Source: Promethearchaeia archaeon (lineage in GTDB: Archaea; Asgardarchaeota; Lokiarchaeia; Sigyniarchaeales; SOKP01). Taken from it: 24,039 nucleotides of DNA. The stretch lies in assembly GCA_029856295.1 (NCBI GenBank), contig JAHQWS010000265.1, positions 1 through 24,039 on the forward strand, given 5' to 3'. This document shows, one piece after another, positions 7,488 through 15,802 of this stretch. Every line of letters begins with the position of its first letter. Position 1 is the stretch's first letter. The notes under the pieces were generated by a model that made no database searches, was not told where the DNA came from, and saw only the letters and a list, made by a program, of their open reading frames with translations. The translations under genes and the position numbers were made by a program.

Positions 7488-8639
7488 TTAATTTATTTTC
7501 TCTAATAAGGGTGGTGAAATGATAATGGGGCACTTCAACCGATGAGAGATTCTCATTCGTATATTTTTGATGGTGCGCATGCCACACTGCGTTTGATACA
7601 ATTTATTCACGAGCTTGTTACAAGACTCGTTTACCACTTTAATGGATTTAGAGGGCTTGAGTTTGGGGAATAATTCCGAAAAGCGTTGAAATCGGAACAC
7701 GCTCTCTTCGTTGTCAAGCAAGGTTTGAACGGCACTCCTTAACCTAGGATGGGACGTATCGGTAATTAAGCGTGACAAAAAGGTGAGCGGCGACCTCTTC
7801 TCTGGAGTCAGGCGAAATTGATAATAAAATTTTACCAGAAGTTGCCTGTAAGGGCGCAACCACGGGAATTCTTTTAAATATTTACGAAGCTTTTTCCTGT
7901 GATTCGATTTCATATTAATTGGATTCATGAGAACGAGATACTTAACCTTGTTAAAATGAGATTTAGTCTCTTCTAATTCCTTGCGTAGATCTCTTATCGC
8001 CGCCCTGAACGCTTTATAGATTTTTGGAACAATGTATTTAATTCCTTTCGCGCTGTATTTGAGTTTTTTTTTGCTAAAGATATCGTTGTATTTAGACATG
8101 AACACGTGCTTGCCTTTCCACTTATTAAAGTGAGATGATGAGAAAAAAGATTGGCATTGCTGTTCAATTTGTCTTGGCTCCTTACTAGATAAGCATTTTC
8201 TTAATTGAGAGTAAATGTGCCATGCCAATTCCACATCGTCGAACTTAAATGGAGTCATGTCGACCACTCGCTCGTTTTTTTCTAACGAAAGAGTGCGCCT
8301 GCGTAACATTTTCCACTCTTCAATGTGGTCAAGGAGGTGCTCCTTTTTCTTTTTGGTAAATTCTTTCTTAAGCCCTCTCGTGAGCAATTGGATGGCGTGA
8401 AACACGCATTTTTGCATGATCACGTCAGGGAACACTTCATTCACGCCCGATTCAAGTCGAGTAGAAAAATCAATGGTCATGAAGTTTACCCCATTGGGAA
8501 GCCATTTCTTCAACTCCTTTAATAAAAAAGCGGTCTCTTCTTCACTTTCTCCTGAAACTAAAGCACCGGCAATTGGCTTTTTCTCTAAAGAGTCCGTAGC
8601 AATTAATAATCCCGGTCTTAGGTTGCCAAATTTTGGTCG
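7488..8639 (-). CDS. Transposase ORF B (catalytic core, -1 frame)
   Basis: The -1 frame is open from the CGA codon at 8639 to the TAA at 7488, 383 residues. It continues the protein begun by ORF A: KRPKFGNLRPGLLIATDS follows the slip site. The core includes MTIDFSTRLE with a likely catalytic Asp, then FPDVIMQKCVFHAIQLLTRG, matching the fP-A-x-FH-x-L-R segment of ISL3-type transposases and the CxxH of Mutator-type ones. Near the C-terminus VVNESCNKLVN resembles the final catalytic-Glu/Asn motif of ISL3. An internal ATG at 8513 could start a shorter product lacking the first Asp. Only fusion to ORF A gives all three acidic residues. It shares the strand of the HdrA gene upstream but has no link to it. 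Confidence 0.7.
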   Translation of the reverse strand, partial: RPKFGNLRPGLLIATDSLEKKPIAGALVSGESEEETAFLLKELKKWLPNGVNFMTIDFSTRLESGVNEVFPDVIMQKCVFHAIQLLTRGLKKEFTKKKKEHLLDHIEEWKMLRRRTLSLEKNERVVDMTPFKFDDVELAWHIYSQLRKCLSSKEPRQIEQQCQSFFSSSHFNKWKGKHVFMSKYNDIFSKKKLKYSAKGIKYIVPKIYKAFRAAIRDLRKELEETKSHFNKVKYLVLMNPINMKSNHRKKLRKYLKEFPWLRPYRQLLVKFYYQFRLTPEKRSPLTFLSRLITDTSHPRLRSAVQTLLDNEESVFRFQRFSELFPKLKPSKSIKVVNESCNKLVNKLYQTQCGMRTIKNIRMRISHRLKCPIIISPPLLEKIN

Positions 8640-9142
8640 TTTTTTTTTACTTTCACGGATTTGAACGTCCCATCCAAGGAGAGAAATCCTGAAAACTTCT
8701 CTGGCGGGTCTTCATCGCTCAAATCGGTGGGAAGAGTCTCTTTTTTTCCGTGCTCGTTTATCCATCTCTGAACCGTGGTTTCTGATATTTTTACCAGATG
8801 TAGCTCGTTGAGATCTTGCGTTACCCTACGAATGGAATCTCCTTTTTCTAATATTCTGACCACCGCATATTTAATTACGCCTGGCATGTATCGTGCATTG
8901 ATAGGAATGAGAGGATGTTCTATAGTAAAGACCTCTCCGCATTCCTTGCATTTAAAGTACACACGCTCATAATAGATGCGACGGCAAATGAGAGGCGTGC
9001 CTAAATCAGGGATCTCTCTGAGATGATAAGTGAGTCTCTTGATATTGCTCAAATTACAAAAGGGACATTTTTCTGGAAAGAAATCCGCATCTGAATGTTC
9101 ACGAATTTCTAATTCAATCTCATTTTCTTCTTGTTCTTCCAT
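8618..9142 (-). CDS. Transposase ORF A (zinc finger, helix-turn-helix, first catalytic Asp)
   Basis: A 174-residue frame starting at ATG 9142. It has CPFCNLSNIKR and CKECGEVF, a four-cysteine zinc ribbon as in ISL3 transposases; then RRVTQDLNELHLVKISETTVQRW, a helix-turn-helix; then SLDGTFKSV with the likely first catalytic Asp. It stops at a TAA (8618-8620) just after a run of nine A's. Read by -1 slippage at A AAA AAC (8645-8639), it joins ORF B to make about 551 residues. Either the fusion is made by programmed frameshifting, known in several insertion sequence families, or one base was lost from the A-run and the gene is dead. Confidence 0.7.
   Translation of the reverse strand: MEEQEENEIELEIREHSDADFFPEKCPFCNLSNIKRLTYHLREIPDLGTPLICRRIYYERVYFKCKECGEVFTIEHPLIPINARYMPGVIKYAVVRILEKGDSIRRVTQDLNELHLVKISETTVQRWINEHGKKETLPTDLSDEDPPEKFSGFLSLDGTFKSVKVKKNDQNLAT
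8639..8645 (-). promoter_or_regulatory. Candidate -1 ribosomal slippage site A AAA AAC
   Basis: In the frame of ORF A the codons are GTA AAA AAA AAC GAC. The last A of one codon plus AAA AAC forms the canonical X XXY YYZ heptamer. Slipping back one base makes CGA the next codon, exactly the frame of ORF B, which then stays open for 383 codons. Confidence 0.55.
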
Positions 9143-9363
9143 GTAATTAATTTGTTTTCAGCGAATTTAAAGTTTTAGGTGAAATTTAATAGGAGAATAG
9201 ATAGCCAGAAGAAATAAACGACTAAAAGAATGCGAAGAACCAAGAAACGGTGAAAATCTGCAAGCTAATCAAAGCGGGATGAGCGAATCACAAATTATGT
9301 CGTTCTAGATGAAATAATTTAATACCGAGCTAACATTTTAGAATCATACTCATATTTTATATC

Positions 9364-9384
9364 AAAAAAATACAAATCAAAAAA
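9364..9384 (-). terminator. Poly-T terminator of the 919-residue HdrA gene
   Basis: On the minus strand, T-runs (complement of A-runs at 9379-9384 and 9364-9370) start 14 bases after the TAA at 9398, a normal archaeal oligo-T terminator. The rest of 9143-9397 holds the presumed right end of the insertion sequence, and I see no further gene in it. Confidence 0.45.
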
Positions 9385-9397
9385 GAAGATAAATTAA

Positions 9398-12157
9398 TTA
9401 ATCGCTAATGATTACTTCGGGTTTTCCTTCCATTTCCTCACTTTGCGCCTTTTCCAAAAAATAAGGATCAATAATAGCCGAAATTTGTTTAAAGTCATAA
9501 TGTCTTGGATAAATCGCCTTTAGACGGCACGTGGCGGCGCATCTTCCACATCCCTTACAAATCGCGGGATTGATGAATGCCTTTTTAGTAGAGACTGATA
9601 CATCCTCAAAATCTTGTTTTAAGTCTGTTAAGGATATGGCTTTAAATTGACAGACCTCTTCACATCTTCCACAGCCATTACATTTTTCAACATTGACTTT
9701 CATATCCTTGAAAAAGCATTCAATTGAAAGCATGAATGAAAGCAATTCCAATTTTGTAGTTGAAATCTCAAGAGCACTTAAAAATCTACTAGCCCTCCCT
9801 GCAGCTCCATTAGCCTCTGCAATTGAATCTTGTACATTTTTTGGCCATTGAGCACATCCACACACGAATATTCCATGTGCCGCGAAATCTAATGGTCTCA
9901 ATTTGTTATGAGCTTCTATAAAAAATCCATATTCATCCAAAGGAACTTGTAGCATATCAGCCAATTCTTGTAAATCATCTTGAGGTATCATTGGAGTTGA
10001 TAAAATGATCAGATCGGTTTTATACGTAATGAACTTATTTCGATTAACATAATCACATACTTTTATTTCATATTTTTCGGGATTTTCTCTAATTTTTACA
10101 ATTTCAGGTTTATTTTCAACGTCATACTTCAGATAATTCGCAATCTCATTTCTTTTGCTGGCAAATTTTTCGAATTCTTTTTTAGAAAGGTGCAATTCTC
10201 TGAAAAGGACAACATGTTCTAATTCAGGCTTTGATTTCTTCAAAATATCAATATTTTTGACAGTATTGCTGCAGCATACATTTGAACAATATGAATACCC
10301 TTCTTTTTGCCTGGCTCCCACACACATAATCGTGGTTACATGTCTGATCTTATCCAGCCAAGATTTGTCCTCGCTTTTTAGTTTTTGTTCTAATTCCATT
10401 TGAGTCAAAATATTTTTATTCTTCTCGTCGTATTGGAAAAGTCCGCGTGGTTTGAATTCCTGCCCCCCGGTAGCCACAATAATAATACCTACTGTATAAT
10501 CATGAATCTCATCATGGGAATTACCAATCGAAATTTTATAATTACCGATAGAACCATTAACTTTAGTAATTTTTGAATCTAAGAAAACTTGAATATTAGT
10601 ATTATTCTTAGTATCTTCTTTAAGTCTATTTAAAAAGCCTGAAGCTTCTTGTTGAATAGGGTATAATATATTGATATAATTCAAATTTCCGCCTAATTCT
10701 TTTTCTTTTTCTACAATTATGGTTTCAAAGCCTTGATTTGCAATGTTTAATGCTGCTGTCATACCTGAGATACCTCCACCGATTATTAATGCACGGGGAG
10801 TAATTTCAATAATATCTTCTTTAGGTAATATATCGATTTCCCTTTCTTTTATTTGGGAATATCTAGCGGGATTTAATAACGTCGCAACATGGGATGCTAC
10901 GGCACTTGCATCTGAGACTGTTTCGGAGATATTCATAGGAGCTTGGCAGGAGCCGCTCATGAATATTCCATCCTTACTAGTTAATGACTTGTTAAAATAA
11001 GATCTTTCTTTAAAGAAATCATTATCATCTAATTCGATACCTAAAATTTTGGCTAATTTTTTAGTTCCTTTTGAAGGGACTAACGGTGCACTTAAAACGA
11101 CCATATTTACCCGAAACTGCTTAGATTTTCCGACTTTCAAATCTTCATAATGAATGATTAAATCATTTGTCTCAAGATTTTCTTCAATATTATCAATACT
11201 AGAATTAATATATGTTATATTAAATTCGTCTTGGGCTTTTTTAGTATATTCATAGAAGTTTTTACCGAAAACTCTTATATTATGCCTAAATACAAACACA
11301 TCAGAATTTTCTGCATATTCTTTAGTAAGAATTGCATCTTTGGCCGTGTACATACAGCAAACCCGGGAGCAATAAGGTACACTTTCTTTTAAGTACCCGG
11401 TACCCGCGCATTGGATAAATGCAATTTTTTCTGGTTCTAGCTCATCACTTGGTCTTAAAATTGCCGCACCAAATGGACCTGTAGGACATAAAATCCGTTC
11501 ATATTCCAGACCGTTGACTACATTTTTATACTGGTAACCCCATTTTGGCGTTAATTCTTTCCCTAACATATCATATCCTGTCGCAACTATAATAGCACCG
11601 ACATTTAATTTAATTTCTTGAGGTTTTTGATCATAATCTATTGCATCCCCCTTACATACTTTTTGACATACGCCACACACATCTCGATTTATATATAAAC
11701 ATAAGTCTGGATCAATCATATATACTGGAGGAGTTGCCTGAGGAAATGGTATATAAATCGATTTCCTCTTACCTAAATTCATGTCAAAAGCATTAGGAGC
11801 TTCGATTTTAGGACATTTAGCCGCACAATCTCCGCAACCCTTGCATTTTGTTTCATCAACATATCGAGGATTTTTAATAATGGAAACTGAAAAATTTCCT
11901 GCTTTTCCGGAAACTTTTTTAACTTCTGATAATGTTAGTAATTCAATATTGGGATTTCTATATACAGCCACCATCTTAGGAGCTAAAACACATAAACTAC
12001 AGTCATTTTGTGGGTATAACTTATCAAATTGGGCCATATGACCACCAATTGATGGCTCTCTTTCCACTAAGTAAACTTTAAATCCTAACTCCGTTAAGTC
12101 TAAAGAAGTTTGAATTCCAGCAATTCCTCCACCAATTACTAATACAGAGCCTTCCAT
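9398..12157 (-). CDS. hdrA: HdrA-like double fusion, 919 residues, lacking the central HdrA N-domain
   Basis: Residues 1-430 form a first HdrA half: FAD site VIGGGIAGIQTSLDL (7-21), clusters C105/108/111/115 and C153/161/164/168, QCAG at 250 and YCSRVCC at 262-268. Residues 455-800 form a second half with FAD site LIIGGGISGMTAALN, MCVGARQ and YCSNVCC (623-629). The C-terminus adds ferredoxin motifs at C826/829/832/836 and C867/870/873/877. HdrA proteins carry the bifurcating FAD of heterodisulfide-reductase-type complexes. Compared with the 1026-residue paralogue, about 140 residues (the HdrA N-domain) are missing around residue 450, QCAGSRD has become QCAGTGY, and the Pro after the last cysteine is lost in both terminal ferredoxin motifs. 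A strong Shine-Dalgarno AGAGGTG (12166-12172) lies 8 bases before the ATG. It probably works with the divergent GlcD/GlcF-like pair. Confidence 0.88.
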   Translation of the reverse strand: MEGSVLVIGGGIAGIQTSLDLTELGFKVYLVEREPSIGGHMAQFDKLYPQNDCSLCVLAPKMVAVYRNPNIELLTLSEVKKVSGKAGNFSVSIIKNPRYVDETKCKGCGDCAAKCPKIEAPNAFDMNLGKRKSIYIPFPQATPPVYMIDPDLCLYINRDVCGVCQKVCKGDAIDYDQKPQEIKLNVGAIIVATGYDMLGKELTPKWGYQYKNVVNGLEYERILCPTGPFGAAILRPSDELEPEKIAFIQCAGTGYLKESVPYCSRVCCMYTAKDAILTKEYAENSDVFVFRHNIRVFGKNFYEYTKKAQDEFNITYINSSIDNIEENLETNDLIIHYEDLKVGKSKQFRVNMVVLSAPLVPSKGTKKLAKILGIELDDNDFFKERSYFNKSLTSKDGIFMSGSCQAPMNISETVSDASAVASHVATLLNPARYSQIKEREIDILPKEDIIEITPRALIIGGGISGMTAALNIANQGFETIIVEKEKELGGNLNYINILYPIQQEASGFLNRLKEDTKNNTNIQVFLDSKITKVNGSIGNYKISIGNSHDEIHDYTVGIIIVATGGQEFKPRGLFQYDEKNKNILTQMELEQKLKSEDKSWLDKIRHVTTIMCVGARQKEGYSYCSNVCCSNTVKNIDILKKSKPELEHVVLFRELHLSKKEFEKFASKRNEIANYLKYDVENKPEIVKIRENPEKYEIKVCDYVNRNKFITYKTDLIILSTPMIPQDDLQELADMLQVPLDEYGFFIEAHNKLRPLDFAAHGIFVCGCAQWPKNVQDSIAEANGAAGRASRFLSALEISTTKLELLSFMLSIECFFKDMKVNVEKCNGCGRCEEVCQFKAISLTDLKQDFEDVSVSTKKAFINPAICKGCGRCAATCRLKAIYPRHYDFKQISAIIDPYFLEKAQSEEMEGKPEVIISD

Positions 12158-12194
12158 TCTTTTTTCACCTCTTTAATAAAAATAAATCCTTTCC

Positions 12195-12225
12195 AAATTT
12201 GTCAAATTTGAACAAGATTTTTATT
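12195..12225. repeat. Operator-like direct repeat, copy 1
   Basis: This 31-bp stretch matches 12272-12302 at 26 of 31 positions. Its core TTGTCAAATTTGAACAA is an imperfect dyad around the palindrome CAAATTTG. It lies about 30 bases downstream of the HdrA TATA box, around the expected start of transcription. Confidence 0.55.
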
Positions 12226-12251
12226 CGTTAAAGTATGAAGAGTACAAAAGT

Positions 12252-12261
12252 GTATATAAAT
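12252..12261 (-). promoter_or_regulatory. TATA box of the 919-residue HdrA gene
   Basis: On the minus strand the sequence reads ATTTATATAC, close to the archaeal TATA consensus. The predicted transcription start is near 12230, giving a leader of about 70 bases with the AGAGGTG ribosome binding site. It is flanked on both sides by the 31-bp repeats. Confidence 0.55.
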
Positions 12262-12271
12262 GTTATGCTTC

Positions 12272-12302
12272 AATTTTGTCGAATTTTGATAAGATTTTTA
12301 TT
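12272..12302. repeat. Operator-like direct repeat, copy 2
   Basis: Second copy of the 31-bp repeat, starting 77 bp after copy 1. Its core is TTGTCGAATTTTGATAA. It lies just upstream of the HdrA TATA box, where a bound protein could contact or block the transcription factors. Confidence 0.55.
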
Positions 12303-12509
12303 GGCAATTCCAGTTTCCCAACATTTCCTTAGTGATCTTTATCATTTTCCGAAAGATTGAATGATCCTAGTGATCCATCTTCTGCATTATTAATCAGATC
12401 AAAAAGAAATTTCTGATAAACTTCCGATATGCATAGAAAAAAAGAGGGAAGTGACCGAAAAGTATCACAAGAATCTTTCAAAAGTTTCTATTCTAGATCA
12501 ATTAAAAAA

Positions 12510-12518
12510 TTTATATTA
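12510..12518 (+). promoter_or_regulatory. TATA box of the GlcD-like gene
   Basis: TTTATATTA preceded by an A-rich stretch lies about 55 bases before the ATG at 12570, so the transcript should begin near 12540 with a leader of about 30 bases. Confidence 0.4.
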
Positions 12519-12569
12519 ACATTTATCTATTTTATTAGTATTCCAAAGAAGAAAAGAAAATGAAATAAG

Positions 12570-14075
12570 ATGACTGAAATTCAAAAGATATATGAAAAGA
12601 TTGAAGATATTGTTGGTACAAAATTCGTTTCCGATTCAATACCAATTTGTTATTCGTATTCAATGAATTGCGATTTAGTCTTACAAGGTATCCCAGAGAT
12701 TGTTGTACGTCCAGGTAATTCTAATGAGGTCTCTGAGATTTTAAAAGCAGCGAATCGGTATAGAATAAGGATTATTCCCAGAGGTAATGGAGCTGATTTA
12801 ACTGGAGGCGCGAAGCCCATCGGAGACGGAGGAATTGTCTTGGATTTAACTCGCATGAACAAAATATTGGATGTTGATGAGAAAAACCGGATTGTTACGG
12901 TTGAAATAGGGATTTCATGGAGTGAATTATGCGAAGAACTAAGTAATGTTGGAATTGGATATTATACGGGATCAACCGGTCCCGCTTCCGGATTTTCCGC
13001 GACTATCGGAGGCGGATTATCAAATAATTCAGTCGGTGGCGGGGGTGCTGCCAAGTATGGTAATGTTACAGAACAATGCGTTGGCTTAGAGGTTGTATTA
13101 CCTACCGGAGAAATAATCTATACCGGCGCGAAAGCTAATTCCTTTTGCGATAAGCCTTTTACGAGATTTGGTTTAGGGGCTGACTATACTGGTTTATTCT
13201 TAGGAGATATAGGAATCCACGGAGTGAAAACCAAAGCTTCTTTAAATTTATATCCTCTTCCAGAATACGCGGCCTATAGTACTTATGAAATTAAAAAAAC
13301 TCCGGAAATGTCTGAATCGGAAAGAGCGGCAAAATTGATGATGGAGTGGCAGCATAAAAACTTAGCTTTATATGATTTTTATTATTACCCTCGATCGTTT
13401 GTAAGCCAATTAAAAATGCGAAAAATGGCAAAGAATTTAATAGAAGCTAAGGTAAGGGGAAGCGTATTGTTTTATACTACCGTTGCGAATACTCAAAAAG
13501 AATTAGATTACAATGTGGAGAGAATAGAAAGGATTGCGAAAGATGCCAAAGTAAGAAAATTAGGGGATACAGTAGAGGAGGGCAACTTAGGAAAATGGTT
13601 TTACGAAGAGGATGGGAGATGGCAATGGGCAAATGTATCATGGAGCGGACATTCTCTTGCTATCATGGCTACATGCTTGAAATGTCCTACATATCAATTG
13701 CCCGATTTTGAGAGAGTCTATAACGATTGGATAAAAAGCAATTCTGAAAAAATGAATGCGATTGGTGGAGGCAGTGCTATGTTTATTGCTTTTGGGGTAT
13801 ATCCTAGTCATATCGATATTGCGGGTGGTCTCGGGCTTTTAAATAAAAGGGAAAACAGAGAATCTCAATACGATTTATGGAAAGATTTAATCATTACACA
13901 ACTAAAAGTTCTCGGAGGTATACACTATTGGATGGGCGAGATTATCGGGAGGGCCTTAATCGACTCGGGAGCGGTTACAGAAGAGTATTATAATTTCATG
14001 ATTACTATTAAGAAAGCTCTAGATCCTAATGGAATATTAAGTCCGGGTAAATTTTATTTAGGAGAAAAATATTAA
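12570..14075 (+). CDS. FAD-linked 2-hydroxyacid oxidase/dehydrogenase, GlcD-like
   Basis: A 501-residue protein of the vanillyl-alcohol-oxidase-type FAD fold. VVRPGNSNEVSEILKAANRY and PRGNGADLTGGAKP form the pyrophosphate-binding part; then GYYTGSTGPASGFSATIGGG and VVLPTGEI, as in GlcD and D-lactate dehydrogenases. The C-terminus, KKALDPNGILSPGKF, is the usual end of the family. Members oxidise glycolate, D-lactate or other 2-hydroxyacids and hand electrons to an Fe-S partner. That partner follows 12 bases downstream (GTG at 14088), as GlcF follows GlcD. The divergent HdrA fusion suggests electrons move on to an Hdr-type acceptor. The substrate cannot be read from the sequence; D-lactate and glycolate are both possible. 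Confidence 0.85.
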   Translation: MTEIQKIYEKIEDIVGTKFVSDSIPICYSYSMNCDLVLQGIPEIVVRPGNSNEVSEILKAANRYRIRIIPRGNGADLTGGAKPIGDGGIVLDLTRMNKILDVDEKNRIVTVEIGISWSELCEELSNVGIGYYTGSTGPASGFSATIGGGLSNNSVGGGGAAKYGNVTEQCVGLEVVLPTGEIIYTGAKANSFCDKPFTRFGLGADYTGLFLGDIGIHGVKTKASLNLYPLPEYAAYSTYEIKKTPEMSESERAAKLMMEWQHKNLALYDFYYYPRSFVSQLKMRKMAKNLIEAKVRGSVLFYTTVANTQKELDYNVERIERIAKDAKVRKLGDTVEEGNLGKWFYEEDGRWQWANVSWSGHSLAIMATCLKCPTYQLPDFERVYNDWIKSNSEKMNAIGGGSAMFIAFGVYPSHIDIAGGLGLLNKRENRESQYDLWKDLIITQLKVLGGIHYWMGEIIGRALIDSGAVTEEYYNFMITIKKALDPNGILSPGKFYLGEKY

Positions 14076-14087
14076 AAGGTGTAAATC

Positions 14088-15320
14088 GTGGAGAAGACAA
14101 AAAATTCATTAAAGAATTTAAATAAATATAAGGACGCGGCACTCTCTTGCGTTCAATGTGGACAATGTCGGGTTGCGAATTGGCCGTCAAAAGGGATATT
14201 TTATATATGTCCTGTATATAATACGGATACAACACCTAAATTTGAGCCTTTCTTCGCCCGAGGTAAGAATATCATTTTAAGGGGTCTTTTCTGGGAAGAT
14301 TTGGAATTAAGCCAGGAAATAAGCGATATCATATTTCAGTGTACACTTTGCGGATCTTGTTATGAATTCTGCTTTGACGCCCATAACGAAAATTTCGATT
14401 TTGTTACCCATAGGTTAATGGACCATGTAAACGTTTATGAAGCATTAAGAGCAGATTTAGTGGAGGCGGGTTTTACTATAGAAGCTCATGTTCCAATGAA
14501 TAAAGCTATGGTGGAATTATTAAATCCATATGAACGAGATAATAAAGAAAAGCTCAATTGGACAGAAGAATTAGATTTCAAAATAAAAAATGCCCACAAT
14601 GAAAATGCTGATGTCCTATATTTCGTAGGATGTACAGCGGCATTAACACCCGAAATACAGAGCGTTGCTATAGCTACGGCAAAAATATTAAATAAATTAG
14701 GAATAGATTTTTCTATTTTCGGGGAAAAAGAAGTGTGTTGTGGAAGTGTAGCAATGCGAACTGGAGACAGAAAAGCAATCAATAAGGTGGCAGACGAGAA
14801 TGCTAAATTGTTTAAAGAAAAGGGAGTAAAGAAAGTTATAACCAGTTGTGCTGGATGTTATAGAACGTTTAAAAAAGACTATGGGGATAGATTAAATGGA
14901 ATTGAGATATTTCATTCATTTGAATTTTTGAAAAACATAATTGCCCAGAAAGATCTAAAGTTGAAAAACTTGGATATTAAAGCCACTTATCATGATCCTT
15001 GTCATATTGGACGACATATGGGAATCTATCTAACTCCAAGGGAATTATTAAGCAAAATTTCGAATCTTTCTGAGATGAAAACCAACTGTGAAGCTGCAAT
15101 GTGTTGTGGTGCGGGAGGCGGTGTAAAAAAGGGATTTCCGGAATTGGCTCTCGAGATGGCTAAAAACAGGATTAAAGAGGCAGAAGATACTGGTGCCCAA
15201 TACTTAGTAAGTACGTGTCCATTTTGTTATCGAAATTTATCTGATGCAATTAATGAACTCAACTCAGATATAAAGATGGTTGATTTAGTTGAATTATTTT
15301 TAGAATCTTTAAATCCTTAA
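14088..15320 (+). CDS. GlcF/HdrD-like Fe-S protein with two CCG domains
   Basis: A 410-residue protein. The start is GTG, chosen because AAGGTG (14076-14081) lies 6 bases before it. Two N-terminal cluster motifs are seen: an unusual C21-x2-C24-x2-C27-x13-C41-P, and C85/88/91/95. Two cysteine-rich (CCG) modules follow: CCGSVAM plus TSCAGCYRTF, then HDPCHIGRH, CCGAGGGV and STCPFCYRNL. This is the layout of GlcF and of HdrD, the electron-accepting subunits that carry [4Fe-4S] clusters, in HdrD of the non-cubane type. It forms an operon with the GlcD-like gene and would receive electrons from its FAD. Whether it reduces a disulfide, a quinone or the HdrA protein is open; no membrane segment is seen, so it is cytosolic. 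Confidence 0.85.
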   Translation: MEKTKNSLKNLNKYKDAALSCVQCGQCRVANWPSKGIFYICPVYNTDTTPKFEPFFARGKNIILRGLFWEDLELSQEISDIIFQCTLCGSCYEFCFDAHNENFDFVTHRLMDHVNVYEALRADLVEAGFTIEAHVPMNKAMVELLNPYERDNKEKLNWTEELDFKIKNAHNENADVLYFVGCTAALTPEIQSVAIATAKILNKLGIDFSIFGEKEVCCGSVAMRTGDRKAINKVADENAKLFKEKGVKKVITSCAGCYRTFKKDYGDRLNGIEIFHSFEFLKNIIAQKDLKLKNLDIKATYHDPCHIGRHMGIYLTPRELLSKISNLSEMKTNCEAAMCCGAGGGVKKGFPELALEMAKNRIKEAEDTGAQYLVSTCPFCYRNLSDAINELNSDIKMVDLVELFLESLNP

Positions 15321-15340
15321 AAAAAAGATTTTTTTTTAAA
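15317..15340. terminator. Bidirectional A/T-tract terminator between convergent operons
   Basis: Only 15 bases separate the TAA at 15318-15320 (plus) from the TAA of MvhD (15336-15338, minus). The stretch is eight A's, GA and then nine T's inside TTAA...TTAA, self-complementary and able to supply an oligo-T tract to both strands. It overlaps both stop codons. Confidence 0.55.
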
Positions 15341-15776
15341 ATACTTTAAGAGGCCCTAATTCTTTAATTTGATTTGTAAATTCTGTAATTAAATCAGCAA
15401 ATCGTTTTCCTTCGGAAGCACTAACCCATTCTAAGCGTACACGTTTACCATCGATGCCTAATTGTTTTATAATAATTTCATGGAGCTTCTTAAATCTATC
15501 TCTAGTATACTCATTTCCAGATATGTAATGGCAATCGCCTATATGACATCCAGTTATCAGAACTCCATCTGCTCCATCTTTTAAAGCTTTTAAGACAAAT
15601 GTAGGGTCAACCCTCCCAGAACACATAACACGAATGATTCTCATATTGGGAGGATATTGGAACCTTGAAACACCAGCAAGATCTGCTCCTGCATAGCTAC
15701 ACCAATTACAGCAGAAGACAAGTAGCTCTGGAGTCCATTCTTCCTTCTGTTTTGCCTTTTTTTTTGCTTTCGACAT
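15336..15776 (-). CDS. mvhD: MvhD-like adaptor subunit (cysteine form)
   Basis: A 146-residue protein with a lysine-rich start, then VFCCNWCSYAGADLAGVSR (C22, C23, C26), VMCSGRVDP (C52) and ITGCHIGDCHY (C77, C82). These are the conserved cysteines of MvhD, the [2Fe-2S] subunit that passes electrons between hydrogenase or other modules and HdrA. It is the last gene of the minus-strand operon, 26 bases after the HdrA fusion. No hydrogenase large or small subunit lies nearby, so its electron source is more likely an FrhB-like protein or another partner. The homologue at 22930-23349 has UGA codons at the positions of C26 and C77. Confidence 0.92.
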   Translation of the reverse strand: MSKAKKKAKQKEEWTPELLVFCCNWCSYAGADLAGVSRFQYPPNMRIIRVMCSGRVDPTFVLKALKDGADGVLITGCHIGDCHYISGNEYTRDRFKKLHEIIIKQLGIDGKRVRLEWVSASEGKRFADLITEFTNQIKELGPLKVF

Positions 15777-15802
15777 TTTAATCTTTCATCTCATTTCCTT
15801 AA

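Larger units (their letters stand above)
7462..9351 (-). mobile_element. Insertion sequence with ISL3/Mutator-like DDE transposase
   Basis: A transposase reading on the minus strand occupies most of the stretch. A 9-bp perfect inverted match, GAGTATGAT at 7462-7470 and its complement at 9343-9351, flanks it; a further 5 of the next 10 bases agree. These are candidate terminal inverted repeats for an element of about 1.9 kb. No clear target-site duplication is visible, because the flanks are T-rich (left) and AT-rich (right). The ends are therefore tentative, but the transposase identity is good. Confidence 0.6.
12158..12569. promoter_or_regulatory. 412-bp divergent regulatory region, no gene
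   Basis: This gap separates the minus-strand HdrA and the plus-strand GlcD-like gene. It contains the HdrA ribosome binding site, two TATA boxes in opposite directions and a pair of 31-bp direct repeats (listed separately). No open frame with coding character is seen. It likely sets the shared control of both transcripts. Confidence 0.6.

Noticed and set aside
8513..8664. Plus-strand frames opposite the transposase
   Set aside because: Their amino-acid sequences show no family features and they are the complement of the continuous transposase frame.
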